Positions 35,783 to 46,232 of a stretch of DNA of 64,000 nt are shown here, piece after piece; within the stretch, counting starts at the first letter, position 1; the number at the start of each line of letters is the position of its first letter. The notes beneath the pieces were generated by a model, which searched no databases, was not told where the DNA came from, and saw only the letters and a list, made by a program, of their open reading frames with translations. Origin of the DNA: Kaistia sp. 32K (GTDB lineage Bacteria > Pseudomonadota > Alphaproteobacteria > Rhizobiales > Kaistiaceae). A program made the translations under genes and the position numbers. The stretch is taken from assembly GCF_016629525.1 (NCBI RefSeq), contig NZ_AP024269.1, positions 3,038,001 through 3,102,000 on the forward strand. The letters run 5' to 3'.

Positions 35783-36562
35783 CTAGCGCAGGCTCGTCTC
35801 GCCCTCGGCGTCGGCGTTGCGGCCGACCCAGATCGAATCAAAGACATTGCCCTTGGCGTTGCGCAGCAGGCGGCGCATGGCGAGGAAGGCCTCGTCGGGG
35901 TTGCGGTCGCGGATCGCCTCGTAGACGTCGCGATGCTGCACCACCGCGTCGTCGCCCATGACAGTGCGCCAGCCGAGCGAGAAGCTGATGATCAGCCCGG
36001 ATTCGATCAGGCCGCCGACCGAGCGGATCATCGGGTTGTGCGACGCCTCGAGCACCGTCATGTGGAAGGCGAGATCGGCGCGGATCTGGTCGGCGCTGCC
36101 GCGGTCGCGGTTCTTGATGCCGTCGAGCGCCTTGGCGAGCTTCTCGATCTCGTCCGGCGTCGCCCGCTCGGCCGCGCGCGAAGCGGCGGCCGGCTCGATA
36201 ATCTCGCGCATCTCGAACAGCGAATGGATGAATTCGTCGCTCGGCCGCTGGTCGATCTGCCAGCTGAGCACGTCGGGATCGAGCATGTTCCAGTCGACGC
36301 GCGGCCGCACCTTGGTACCGATCTTCGGCCGCGAGACGGTCAGCCCCTTGGCCGACAGCAGGCGGACGGCCTCGCGGACGGCCGTGCGGGAAACGCCGAA
36401 TTCCTCCTGCACCATCGGCTCCGTCGGCAGGGTATCGCCGGGATTGTAGACGCCGGAGACGATGCGCCGGCCGAGCTCGGCCGCCACATGGTCCGACAGG
36501 CTGCCGGTCCGGTCTCTTCCGGGTCCGCGCAGCGGCCGCGTCTTGTCCTGGGTACCTCGCAT
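35783..36562 (-). CDS. FadR-type GntR regulator of the pentose-acid genes
   Basis: 259 aa. N-terminal winged helix (VAAELGRRIVSGVYNPGDTLPTE, FGVSRTAVREAVRLLSAKGL) and an FCD all-helical ligand domain with metal-binding His/Asp (DLAFHMTVLEASHNPM, VVQHRDVYEAI). The ATG at 36562 has AAAGGGG upstream; in-frame starts exist at 36589 and 36637. Encoded just before araD1 in the same direction and likely the local repressor with a sugar acid as ligand. Confidence 0.83.
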   Translation of the reverse strand: MRGTQDKTRPLRGPGRDRTGSLSDHVAAELGRRIVSGVYNPGDTLPTEPMVQEEFGVSRTAVREAVRLLSAKGLTVSRPKIGTKVRPRVDWNMLDPDVLSWQIDQRPSDEFIHSLFEMREIIEPAAASRAAERATPDEIEKLAKALDGIKNRDRGSADQIRADLAFHMTVLEASHNPMIRSVGGLIESGLIISFSLGWRTVMGDDAVVQHRDVYEAIRDRNPDEAFLAMRRLLRNAKGNVFDSIWVGRNADAEGETSLR

Positions 36563-36794
36563 CGGGCCCCTTTCCGAATTCACAGGCATCAACGAAATGC
36601 GGCATGCCACGGCATGCCGGCGGATTTCGCTTATCATAGTATGTTTGAGCGATCCGCGCTACCTGCCGGTTGCGGAAGCGAACGGGAGAACGTCGACCGG
36701 CATCGCCATCGCCCGCATCGGACTAAAACGAATGCGGCCCGCCAAGGGCGGGCCGCGATGCTTCAAAGACGGAGAAACCGTGGGAAACCGCCGG

Positions 36795-37505
36795 TCAGCG
36801 GGCCCGCTGGTTGAACAGGATCTTCTGCGCTTCCTTGTCGTCGGCGAGGCTGACCGGGGCGACAGGCGCCTTGACCGCCATGCCGCGCTGGACGGCCGGA
36901 CGGGCATTCATCCGATCGATCCATTTCTTGACGTTGGGGAAATCCGCCGTATCGAAGCGCTGCGATTCCCAGCCGGCCGCCCAGCCGAAGATCGCGATAT
37001 CGGCGATCGAATACTCGCCGGCGACATAGTCGCGCCCGGCGAGGCGACGGTCGAGCACGCCATAGAGGCGGTGCGTCTCGTCCTGGTAGCGCTTGGTGGC
37101 GTAGGGAATGCGCTCCGGCGCATATTCGGAGAAGTGGTTGCGCTGGCCGAGCATCGGGCCGAAGCCGGCCATCTGCCACATCAGCCATTCCTCGACCTCG
37201 ACCCGGGCGCGCTCGTCGGCGGTCGGGTAGAGCTGGCCGAACTTGCGGCCGAGATAGAGCAGGATGGCGCCCGATTCGAACACCGAGATCGGCTTGCCGT
37301 CGGGGCCTTCCGGATCGACGATCGCCGGCATCTTGTTGTTCGGGGAGATCTTCAGGAACTCCGGATCGAACTGATCACCCTTGCCGATGTTGACGAACTT
37401 CAGCGTGTAGGGGAGGCCCAGCTCCTCCAGGAAGATCGTGATCTTCTTGCCGTTCGGGGTCGGCCAGTAGTGCAGCTCGATCGGCTGTGTCTGCTTCACG
37501 GACAT
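36795..37505 (-). CDS. Glutathione S-transferase-like disulfide reductase (YfcG/YghU type)
   Basis: 236 aa. N-terminal thioredoxin-like domain: IELHYWPTPNGKKITIFLEELGLPY with TPNGKK in place of a catalytic Ser or Cys, and NKMPAIVDPEGPDG plus SVFESGAILLYLG for glutathione. The helical C-terminal domain has QRNHFSEYAPERIPYA. These marks match the nu-class group, which reduces disulfides using two glutathiones. ATG at 37505 after AAAGG. Stands alone. Confidence 0.85.
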   Translation of the reverse strand: MSVKQTQPIELHYWPTPNGKKITIFLEELGLPYTLKFVNIGKGDQFDPEFLKISPNNKMPAIVDPEGPDGKPISVFESGAILLYLGRKFGQLYPTADERARVEVEEWLMWQMAGFGPMLGQRNHFSEYAPERIPYATKRYQDETHRLYGVLDRRLAGRDYVAGEYSIADIAIFGWAAGWESQRFDTADFPNVKKWIDRMNARPAVQRGMAVKAPVAPVSLADDKEAQKILFNQRAR

Positions 37506-37659
37506 GAGAAACCTTTGACTTTGGCTGGGGCTGAATCGATCACCGATCGGCGAGCGACAGGACGCGCCCCCATAATTGGGTTTAGCGCGCCGCCAAGGCA
37601 AGGCTTCCATACAAGCCTTGCGATCGACGTTGTAGCCGCCAAGCAGGAGCCCGGTCGGA

Positions 37660-37866
37660 TCAGCGCTCCCGGTCGCGAACCTCGAGATGCTCGACCGTCA
37701 GACGTCCGACGGACAGCCTGTCGATACGGGCTTCCAGGATCCGCAGGCGGCCGATCGCCATGGCCCCGAAGGCGATCGCGCCAATCGCTGCCGCGCCGAT
37801 CGCGAGCGCCCCCAGCGCGGTTGCCCCGGTAGCGCTCGCAGGTATCTTCCGAACCATCCTCGTCAT
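37660..37866 (-). CDS. Small Ala/Gly/Ile repeat protein
   Basis: 68 aa from ATG at 37866 (frame open to 37908). After a short basic start (MTRMVRKIP) comes a repeating block ALGALAIGAAAIGAIAFGAM then AIGRL, a five-residue period A-I-G-A-x, followed by a second periodic block RILEARIDRLSVGRLTVEHLEVRDRER. The first part could be a membrane helix or a stacked beta-coil, the second fits a short right-handed beta-helix. Similar small proteins occur in related bacteria; no function is known to me. Confidence 0.55.
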   Translation of the reverse strand: MTRMVRKIPASATGATALGALAIGAAAIGAIAFGAMAIGRLRILEARIDRLSVGRLTVEHLEVRDRER

Positions 37867-37943
37867 GATCGCCCTCTCGACTAGTTTCGGAACGTCGGGG
37901 GCGACCATAGCGCGGAATTCAATCGGCCAGCAGACGATCCCGC

Positions 37944-39425
<1,482 letters not shown>

Positions 39426-39534
39426 GCGAAAAAGCTCCGAGTAGAATACTGAACACCCGGTTAGAGCCTCGCGCGGCTTCCGGCAAGGCTTGTCGGGCAG
39501 AACGACGCCGGAAACCGCCGGAAGCGGCTATAGC

Positions 39535-40041
39535 CTAGCGGAGGTAGTCACCGCATTTGACCGCCGGCTGGTCGCCCCAAGGCATGATCGGGACGCTGGA
39601 GATCGAGTTTTTCGGGCTGCCGTCGACCAGCTTGTCCGAATAGACGAGATAGACGAGGACGTTGCGCTTGGGATCGCAGCCGCGCGAGATGCGCATCTTC
39701 TTGAACCAGATCGAGCGGCGCTGGTTGAACATCTCGTCGCCCTGCTTGATCTTGTTCTTGAACTGGATCGGGCCGACCTGGCGACAGGCGAGCGAGACGT
39801 CCGACGTCTCCTCCGCCACGCCGAACATGCCGGCGACGCCGCCCCGCTCGGCCGCCGCGAAATAGCAGGCGACGCCGTCGACCTCCGGATCGTCGATGGC
39901 GTAGGTCGCGATCTTGTCGTTCGGCGTCACCCATTTGAAGGTCGTCGATTCCTTGAAGATCAGCTCGGGATCGTCGGCCATCGCCGGCGCCACTCCGGCA
40001 AGGGCGAAGACGACCGTCAGGGCGGCGAGTGCGAAGCGCAT
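39535..40041 (-). CDS. creA: CreA family protein
   Basis: 168 aa, exported. Signal peptide MRFALAALTVVFALAGVAPAMA-D. Mature part: FKWVTPNDKIATYAIDDPEVDGVACYFA, EETSDVSLACRQVGPI and KKMRISRGCDPKRNVLVYLVYSDKLVDGSPKNS are strongly conserved in CreA. Conserved Cys residues suggest a disulfide. Role unknown despite the name. The ATG at 40041 starts the signal peptide. Confidence 0.88.
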   Translation of the reverse strand: MRFALAALTVVFALAGVAPAMADDPELIFKESTTFKWVTPNDKIATYAIDDPEVDGVACYFAAAERGGVAGMFGVAEETSDVSLACRQVGPIQFKNKIKQGDEMFNQRRSIWFKKMRISRGCDPKRNVLVYLVYSDKLVDGSPKNSISSVPIMPWGDQPAVKCGDYLR

Positions 40042-40121
40042 GGCATTCTCCGTTGGAAAGCTCTGCGCTCCATATAGGAACGCCGGACGCGGCCGCGAGA
40101 CCCGCGCCCTCCCCGACTGGC

Positions 40122-41549
40122 TCAATGCGCCGGGATCAATGCACCGGGCTCGCCGCCCCGCATCAGGCCCAGCCGCTCGCGCCGCAACCAGCGCGCCAGT
40201 AGCATGACCGACACGGCGGCCAGTCCCGTCGCGAGGCCGATCCAGATGCCGATGCCGCCCATCTTCGCCCAGAAGCCGAGCAGGACGGAAAGGCTGAGGC
40301 CGACGCCCCAGAAGCCGATCGCCGCATAGATCATCGGCACGCGGGTATCGTGCAGCCCGCGCAGCATGCCGCCGGCGATCGCCTGCGCGCCATCGAAGAC
40401 CTGGAACAGCGCCGCGATGCCGAGGAAGGAGACGGCGAGCGCGATGACCTCGGCGTTGCGGGGATCGGTGGCATCGAGGAAGACGCCGATCAGCGTCGTC
40501 GGCATCGCGAACATCATCAGCGCCGTGCAGCCCATGAAGCCGACGCCGAGAATGAACGGCGTCCAGCCGGCGCGGCGGATCGCGGCGGCGTCGCCGGCGC
40601 CATAGGCGATGCCGACCCGGACGGTGACGGCCTGCGCGAAGCCGAGCGGCACCATGAAGCAGAGCGAGGCGATCTGGATGGCGATGGCGTGCGCCGCCAC
40701 GGCGGAGGCGCTGATCAGCCCCATCAGGAACACGGCGGCGTTGAAGACGGTGACCTCCAGCGCGATCGCCACCGCCATCGGCAGGCCGAGCCGCCAGAGG
40801 GCGCGGAAGCGCACCCAGTCGGCGCGCCAGAAGCGGCCGAAGACGTGATAGCGGCGGAACTGGCGGTCGAGCGTGCAGACCAGCGCCATGCCGAGGAACA
40901 TCATGCTGGCCGACAGCGTGCTGCCGATTCCCGCGCCGAACATGTCGAGCGCCGGCAGGCCGAAATGACCGAAGACCAGCGCCCAGACGATCAGCGCGTT
41001 GAAGACGACGCCGAACAGGCCGACGACCAGCGACAGGAACGGCCGCTCCAGCGCGGCGATGAACGAGCGCAGCACGTTGTACCAGAGGAACGGCAGCATC
41101 GCCCATTGCAGGCCGCGCATATTGGCGGCGGCGAGCCTGGCGAGCTCCGGCTCCTGGCCGAGCCAAAGCAGCAGCTCCTCGGTGTGCCAGAGCACGATCC
41201 AGAACGGGATGGAAATGGCTACGGCCGCCCAGAGCCCCTGGCGCACGGTGCGGCGGACCTCGCGAACGGAATGGCGGTTGCGCCCGCGCTCGCGCGCCAC
41301 GATCGGCGCCACCGCAGAGACCAGGCCGATGCCGAAGATCAGGAAGGCGAAATAGAGATTGGTCGCGAGCGCCACCGCCGCGAGATGATCGGCGCCGACC
41401 CAGCCCAGGATGACGACATCGGTCGCGGTGATCACCGTCTGCGCCAGATTGGTCAGAATCAGCGGGACCGACAGGAGGATCGTGGCCCGGATCTCGGTCA
41501 GCCAGGGCCGATGCGTTTCCCCGGTCCGGTCCAATTCGCGCGCGGTCAT
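40122..41549 (-). CDS. MATE-family multidrug efflux transporter
   Basis: 475 aa, twelve membrane segments. MatE repeats are recognisable: ILLSVPLILTNLAQTVITATDVVILGWVGADHLAAVAL in the first half and LPMAVAIALEVTVFNAAVFLMGLISA in the second, as in NorM. It exports cationic or aromatic compounds using Na+ or H+. The C-terminus is basic. Transcribed leftward, divergent from a DUF2865 gene. Confidence 0.88.
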   Translation of the reverse strand: MTARELDRTGETHRPWLTEIRATILLSVPLILTNLAQTVITATDVVILGWVGADHLAAVALATNLYFAFLIFGIGLVSAVAPIVARERGRNRHSVREVRRTVRQGLWAAVAISIPFWIVLWHTEELLLWLGQEPELARLAAANMRGLQWAMLPFLWYNVLRSFIAALERPFLSLVVGLFGVVFNALIVWALVFGHFGLPALDMFGAGIGSTLSASMMFLGMALVCTLDRQFRRYHVFGRFWRADWVRFRALWRLGLPMAVAIALEVTVFNAAVFLMGLISASAVAAHAIAIQIASLCFMVPLGFAQAVTVRVGIAYGAGDAAAIRRAGWTPFILGVGFMGCTALMMFAMPTTLIGVFLDATDPRNAEVIALAVSFLGIAALFQVFDGAQAIAGGMLRGLHDTRVPMIYAAIGFWGVGLSLSVLLGFWAKMGGIGIWIGLATGLAAVSVMLLARWLRRERLGLMRGGEPGALIPAH

Positions 41550-41806
41550 GATGCAGGCTCTTTTCGTGCGACTCGACGGGCATTGCCCATATTTTCAGCG
41601 GGCCACCTAGTCACAAGACGCCGGCCATTGCCATTCAAACATCTTGATATCAGCCATCGCCCCGGCGTCGCGGAGCCGCTCCGGTTGCGATTCCGGCCGG
41701 CACAACAACCTGCGTGGATGACCCTGCCTGCCATTCGTGCTATCTCGGTCTGCCGTTTGGGCAGCGGACCAAATGGATTGATGGCAGCGCGGTAAGGGCC
41801 GCTTCA

Positions 41807-42931
41807 ATGGGTATCGACACAGTGCTTTCGCGTATCGTGATGACGGCGATGATCCTCGCCGCTGGGGTTGGAATCGCGGAGGCCGCGTCGAGCGTCTGTA
41901 CGCGGCTCGAAAGCCAGCTGGCGTCGCTCCAGCGCAGCCAGAACGCCGGCGCCAACCGCGCCGCCAGCCAGCAGGCGAATCTCGGCCGCGCCCGCGCCGA
42001 ACTGAACGCCGCCAACAGCGAAGCCCGCCGGGCCGGCTGCAAGGGCGGCTTCCTGCAGTTCAAATCCGCCAATCCCGCCCCGCAATGCGCGTCGCTGCTG
42101 AAGCGCATCGATTCGATCCAGGCCCGCATCGACAGGGCCGAACAGGCGAGCCGCGGTGCCGACCCTGCCGCGTCCGGCCGCCAGCGCGCCGACATCCTGC
42201 GGCTGCTCGGCCAGAACGATTGCGGCCCGCAATACGCCAGTTACGTCAACGCCGGGCAGCGCCCGCGCAACTTCTTCGAACGGCTGTTCAATCCCGACAA
42301 CCGCGTCTACGTGCAGCCGCAGCAGGGCGACATCGCGCGTGTCCCGGCGCGCGATCCGGGCCGCGGCACCGAGAGCGCGGGGAACGAGCGCGGCTTCGGC
42401 GGCGGCAACTATCGCACCCTCTGCGTGCGCACCTGCGACGGCTATTACTTCCCGATCAGCTTCGCGACGCGCCGCTCGAATTTCGCCACCGACGAGGCGA
42501 CCTGCCGCCAGATGTGCCCCGGCACCGACGTCGCCCTCTACGCGCACCGCAACCCCGGCCAGAACAGCACCGACGCCCGCTCCGTCACCGACGAGACGCC
42601 CTATAGCGCGCTGTCGACGGCGTTCAGCTACCGCACCAGCTTCAACCCGAGCTGCACCTGCGGCAGCCCGACCTCGCTGCAGGCGCTGAACGGCGGCTAC
42701 AGCCCGGCGAGCCTCGCCGCCGCCCCGGCCGACGAGGCCATGCCGCCGGTCCCCGGCGCCGCGCCCTTCCTAGGCGAGGATCCGGAAACGCTCGCCAACC
42801 GCGCCGGCCAGCTCGCGCCGGACGACCTCGGCACGGCCAACGTCGAGACGCCCGTCGCCGGGCTTCCGAGCCCGCCCCGCAGCGCCGGCGTGACCCGCCG
42901 CGTCGGCCCTTCCTACTTCTACGCACAGTAG
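41807..42931 (+). CDS. DUF2865 domain-containing exported protein
   Basis: 374 aa. Signal peptide (VMTAMILAAGVGIAEA), then a predicted coiled coil at about 30-120 (CTRLESQLASLQRSQ ... KRIDSIQARIDRAEQ), then the DUF2865 domain near 200-300 with paired cysteines: CVRTCDGYYFPISFATRRSNF, ATCRQMCPGTDVALY, NPSCTCGSP. The C-terminus is Ala/Pro-rich. The ATG at 41807 is chosen because the signal peptide follows. Typical of Hyphomicrobiales; function unknown, probably periplasmic. Confidence 0.8.
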   Translation: MGIDTVLSRIVMTAMILAAGVGIAEAASSVCTRLESQLASLQRSQNAGANRAASQQANLGRARAELNAANSEARRAGCKGGFLQFKSANPAPQCASLLKRIDSIQARIDRAEQASRGADPAASGRQRADILRLLGQNDCGPQYASYVNAGQRPRNFFERLFNPDNRVYVQPQQGDIARVPARDPGRGTESAGNERGFGGGNYRTLCVRTCDGYYFPISFATRRSNFATDEATCRQMCPGTDVALYAHRNPGQNSTDARSVTDETPYSALSTAFSYRTSFNPSCTCGSPTSLQALNGGYSPASLAAAPADEAMPPVPGAAPFLGEDPETLANRAGQLAPDDLGTANVETPVAGLPSPPRSAGVTRRVGPSYFYAQ

Positions 42932-43126
42932 CTTTCGCCGAGCCGTCGCACATGGTGGACGGCCCGATCGACTCAGTGTTCAACTAGCCGCCGCCGGTCC
43001 GACGCGATCGGCCGGGCCGCCGCCGATCGAGGATCGAAGGCGGCGGCAAGGCGCAATGAACACGTCCATCCGATCCGGCCGCCGGCATGGCGGGGATCGG
43101 CCGGGACCTACGGGAGCAGGAACACC

Positions 43127-44365
43127 ATGACATCGACCGCCACACCGCCCTGGCTCGGGCTGCCGTCCCACTGCGACTGGCTGGACGATCAGTTCAACCG
43201 CCTGATCCGCTTCCTGAACGGCGCGAAGCTCGAGGCCGGCGGCTTCGGCTATCTGCTCGAGGACGGCACCAGCGACCTGACCCGCCCGCGCGAGCTCTAT
43301 CTGACCTGCCGCAAGACGCATGTCGCGGCGCTGGCGCATCTGCGCGGCATCCCCGGCACCGGCCCGCTGGTCGACCACGGCATCGAGGCGCTGCTCGGCA
43401 TCTTCCACGACAAGGTGAACGACGGCTGGTTCTCGGCGCTGAGCCCGACCGGCGGTCCGCTCCCCGGCCGCAAGGAGGCCTATGGCCATGCCTTCGTGCT
43501 GCTCGCCGGCTCGTCGGCGACCGAGGCGGGACGCCCGCGCGGGCGCGAGCTGTTCGACAAGGCCGAGGCGGTGTTCCTGAAGTACTTCTGGGACGAGGAA
43601 GCCGGCATGTCGCGCGAATCCTTCGCGGACGACTTCTCCGATTCCGAGGATTATCGCGGCGCCAATTCCAACATGCACCTGGTCGAGGCCTGCCTCGCCG
43701 CCGGCGACACGTCGGGCGATCCGGCCTGGTACAACCGCGCGCTGTCGATGGCCGACCGGCTGATCAACGGTGCGGCGCGCGAGCACAACTGGTTCCTGCC
43801 GGAGCATTTCGACACCAGCTGGAAGCCGGTGCCGGAGTACAACACCGACGACCGCGCCCATCCGTTCCGCCCCTATGGCTCGACGGTCGGCCACTGGCTC
43901 GAATGGTCGCGCCTGCTGCTGCATGTCGAGGCGTCGCTGGAAAACCCGCCCGCATGGCTGCGCGAGGCGTCGATCGCCCTCTTCAACCACGCGATCCAGT
44001 ATGGCTGGGCCGTCGATGGCCATGACGGCTTCGTCTACACCACCGATTTCGACGGCAACGTCGTCACCGAGGTGCGCATGCACTGGGCGCTCTGCGAGGG
44101 AATCGCTGCGGCGGCGCTGCTCGGCACCGTCACCGAGGAGCCGCTCTACGAGTACTGGTACCGCAAGCTCTGGGACCACGCGGCCGAGCATTTCGTCGAG
44201 GCCGAACGCGGCACCTGGAAGCACCAGCTCGCCGCCGACCTGACCGAGGCCGGCACGGTCTGGCCGGGCCGCCCCGACGTCTACCACGTCGTCAACGCGC
44301 TGCTGCTGCCGCAGCTCCCGGCAAGCCCGAGCGCCGCTCCGGCCCTGGCCCGCGGCTTCCTGTAA
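43127..44365 (+). CDS. AGE-family sugar epimerase/isomerase
   Basis: 412 aa (alpha/alpha)6-barrel of the N-acylglucosamine 2-epimerase / YihS / mannose isomerase family. Likely catalytic His residues lie in ANSNMHLVEA, YGSTVGHWLEW and DVYHVVNAL. RPYGSTVGHWLEWSRLLL is the strongest family mark. It interconverts an aldose with its ketose or 2-epimer; YihS-like aldose-ketose isomerisation (mannose or sulfoquinovose) is likelier than GlcNAc epimerisation. ATG at 43127 after GGAGCAGGAACACC. No sulfoquinovose genes are near. Confidence 0.8.
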   Translation: MTSTATPPWLGLPSHCDWLDDQFNRLIRFLNGAKLEAGGFGYLLEDGTSDLTRPRELYLTCRKTHVAALAHLRGIPGTGPLVDHGIEALLGIFHDKVNDGWFSALSPTGGPLPGRKEAYGHAFVLLAGSSATEAGRPRGRELFDKAEAVFLKYFWDEEAGMSRESFADDFSDSEDYRGANSNMHLVEACLAAGDTSGDPAWYNRALSMADRLINGAAREHNWFLPEHFDTSWKPVPEYNTDDRAHPFRPYGSTVGHWLEWSRLLLHVEASLENPPAWLREASIALFNHAIQYGWAVDGHDGFVYTTDFDGNVVTEVRMHWALCEGIAAAALLGTVTEEPLYEYWYRKLWDHAAEHFVEAERGTWKHQLAADLTEAGTVWPGRPDVYHVVNALLLPQLPASPSAAPALARGFL

Positions 44366-44426
44366 GTTCGCTCAGGCAGCTCCGGCCTCTTACCTCAAGG
44401 GAGAGGCCGGACCGACAGCTCTGGGC

Positions 44427-44558
44427 CATGGGCAGGGCACCGTCGCCCCGGCGAAGGCCGGGGCCCATGAACACCGGCCTAGAAAGCTTGGCCCAGCCTA
44501 TCGGCCACATGCCGGTGTTTCTGGATCCCGGCCTTCGCCGGGATGACGGCGGAGGGTG
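44427..44558. repeat. Dispersed palindromic repeat, family A, hairpin form
   Basis: Outer arms GTCGCCCCGGCGAAGGCCGG (44442-44461) and CCGGCCTTCGCCGGGATGAC (44529 on) with mismatches; inner arms AACACCGGC and GCCGGTGTT are perfect. Bases 44427-44461 recur inverted at 52387-52421 with a single difference, and 44540-44558 equals 207-225. It lies between the AGE gene and the convergent gltX. Confidence 0.7.
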
Positions 44559-44629
44559 GCAAGATCCGATCAGCACGATGAAGGCGGTGCTGCGCGAAGG
44601 TCTCCCTCAGGGAGAGGTCAAAGGCAGCA

Positions 44630-46003
44630 TCAGCCGGCGGGCGTCGCCACGGCGTCGAGGCGGGCGATGACCGCGTCACGGCCGATCAGCGGCAGCAGCG
44701 CCGCCAGCTCCGGGCCATGGTCGAGGCCGGTTAGCACTTGGCGGAGCGGCATGAACAGCGCCCGGCCCTTGCGCCCGGTCGCCGCCTTGACTGCGTCGGT
44801 CCAGACCTTCCAGCTCTGCCCGTCGAAAATCCCTTCCGGCAGCACCTTGCGCGCCTCGGCGAAGAACGCCGCCTCGTCGGCATCGGCGGCCACGTGGGGC
44901 GCGACCGGCCCGGTGACCACCTGCCACCATTCGACCGCATCCCGGAGGCGGACGAGATTGCCGCGCACCGCGTTCCAGAAATCCTCGCCGCCGGCGACGC
45001 CGAGCGCTGAAAGCCGCTCCGCGACTTCGGCATAAGGCTTGGCGTGCAGCAGCTTGGCGTTGAGGCCGTCGAGATCGGCGGGGTCGAACTTCGCCGGCGC
45101 CTTCGAGACCATGGAGAGATCGACCATGCCGGCGAGCGTCGCGAGGTCGACGACCGGCTCGACGGAATGGGAAGTACCGATCAGCACGGCGAGCGAATTG
45201 ACCGCCATCGGCTCGTAGCCTTCCTCGCGCAGCGAGCCGAGCGACAGCGCGCCGGTCCGCTTCGAGAGCCCCTCGCCCGTCGACGTCGTCAGCGTGTTGT
45301 GATGGCCGAATACCGGCGCCGGCGCGCCGAGCGCCTCGAACAGCTGCAGCTGCACGCCCGTGTTGGTGACGTGGTCGTCGCCGCGGATGATGTGGGTCAC
45401 GCCCATGTCGGCGTCGTCGACGACCGAGGGCAGCGTGTAGAGATAGGTGCCGTCCTCGCGCACCAGCACGGGATCGGAGAGCGAGCCGATATCGACGATC
45501 TGCGGTCCGCGCACCAGATCGTCCCAGGTGACGTGGCCGACGCTCTCGTCGAGCTTGAAGCGCCAATGCGGCCGGCGGCCTTCAGATTCCAGCTTGGCAC
45601 GATCGGCATCGGTCAGCTTGAGGCCCGCGCGGTCATAGACCGGCGGCAGGCCGCGCGCCTGCTGGCGCTTGCGCTTGCGGTCGAGCTCTTCCGCCGTCTC
45701 GTAGCAGGCATAGAGGCGACCGGCCTGCTTCAGCCGCGCCACGGCGGCATCATAGGAATCGGTGCGCAGCGACTGGCGCTCGAAGCGGTGCGGCGCGATG
45801 CCGAGCCAGGCGAGATCGCGCTGGATCGCCTCAGCATATTCCTCTTTCGAGCGCTCGCGATCGGTATCGTCCAGCCGCAGGATGAACTGCCCGCCGGCCT
45901 TCAGCGCGAACAGCCAGTTGAGCAGCGCGGGGCGCGCATTGCCGATATGGAGATAGCCGGTCGGCGACGGCGCGAAGCGGACGGTGACGGGTGCGTGGGT
46001 CAT
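44630..46003 (-). CDS. gltX: Glutamyl-tRNA synthetase
   Basis: 457 aa class I synthetase. The HIGH-type motif is [14 protein letters not shown] and the KMSKS-type motif [12 protein letters not shown]. Glu-binding region RFAPSPTG at the start. The short length and diverged anticodon-binding region fit one of the two GluRS forms of alphaproteobacteria, one of which charges tRNA(Gln) with Glu for GatCAB. Which form this is cannot be settled by eye. Start ATG 46003; a GTG at 46009 is in frame. Confidence 0.9.
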   Translation of the reverse strand: MTHAPVTVRFAPSPTGYLHIGNARPALLNWLFALKAGGQFILRLDDTDRERSKEEYAEAIQRDLAWLGIAPHRFERQSLRTDSYDAAVARLKQAGRLYACYETAEELDRKRKRQQARGLPPVYDRAGLKLTDADRAKLESEGRRPHWRFKLDESVGHVTWDDLVRGPQIVDIGSLSDPVLVREDGTYLYTLPSVVDDADMGVTHIIRGDDHVTNTGVQLQLFEALGAPAPVFGHHNTLTTSTGEGLSKRTGALSLGSLREEGYEPMAVNSLAVLIGTSHSVEPVVDLATLAGMVDLSMVSKAPAKFDPADLDGLNAKLLHAKPYAEVAERLSALGVAGGEDFWNAVRGNLVRLRDAVEWWQVVTGPVAPHVAADADEAAFFAEARKVLPEGIFDGQSWKVWTDAVKAATGRKGRALFMPLRQVLTGLDHGPELAALLPLIGRDAVIARLDAVATPAG

Positions 46004-46090
46004 GCGCACGCTTTAGCGCGCACCGCCGGACCGCGCAATCGGGCCGGCGGCGGGGCGTCCGAGCCTTTCAGACCGATCGACTGGCACCGT

Positions 46091-46197
46091 CATCATCCTG
46101 AGGTGCTTCGCGCAGCGAAGCCTCGAAGGAGGGTCCAGCGAAGCGCTCCCTGGACACTCCTTCGAGGCCCGGCTTCGCCGGGCACCTCAGGATGATG
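46091..46197. repeat. Long inverted repeat, family D
   Basis: CATCATCCTGAGGTGC at 46091 pairs with GCACCTCAGGATGATG ending at 46197, and the inner arms (CTTCGCGCAGCGAAGCC / GGCCCGGCTTCGCCGG; CCTCGAAGGAGG / CTCCTTCGAGG) also pair. The right arm recurs at 24074-24133. It lies between the aldo/keto reductase gene and gltX and could fold in RNA as a terminator or processing signal. Confidence 0.75.
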
Positions 46198-46232
46198 ATC
46201 GAGCTTTGAAACACAGCTCGAAAGAAGGGCGA

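Noticed and set aside
43127..44365. Sulfoquinovose pathway locus around the AGE-family gene
   Set aside because: No other yih/sqv-type genes nearby, so YihS-specific naming is not justified.
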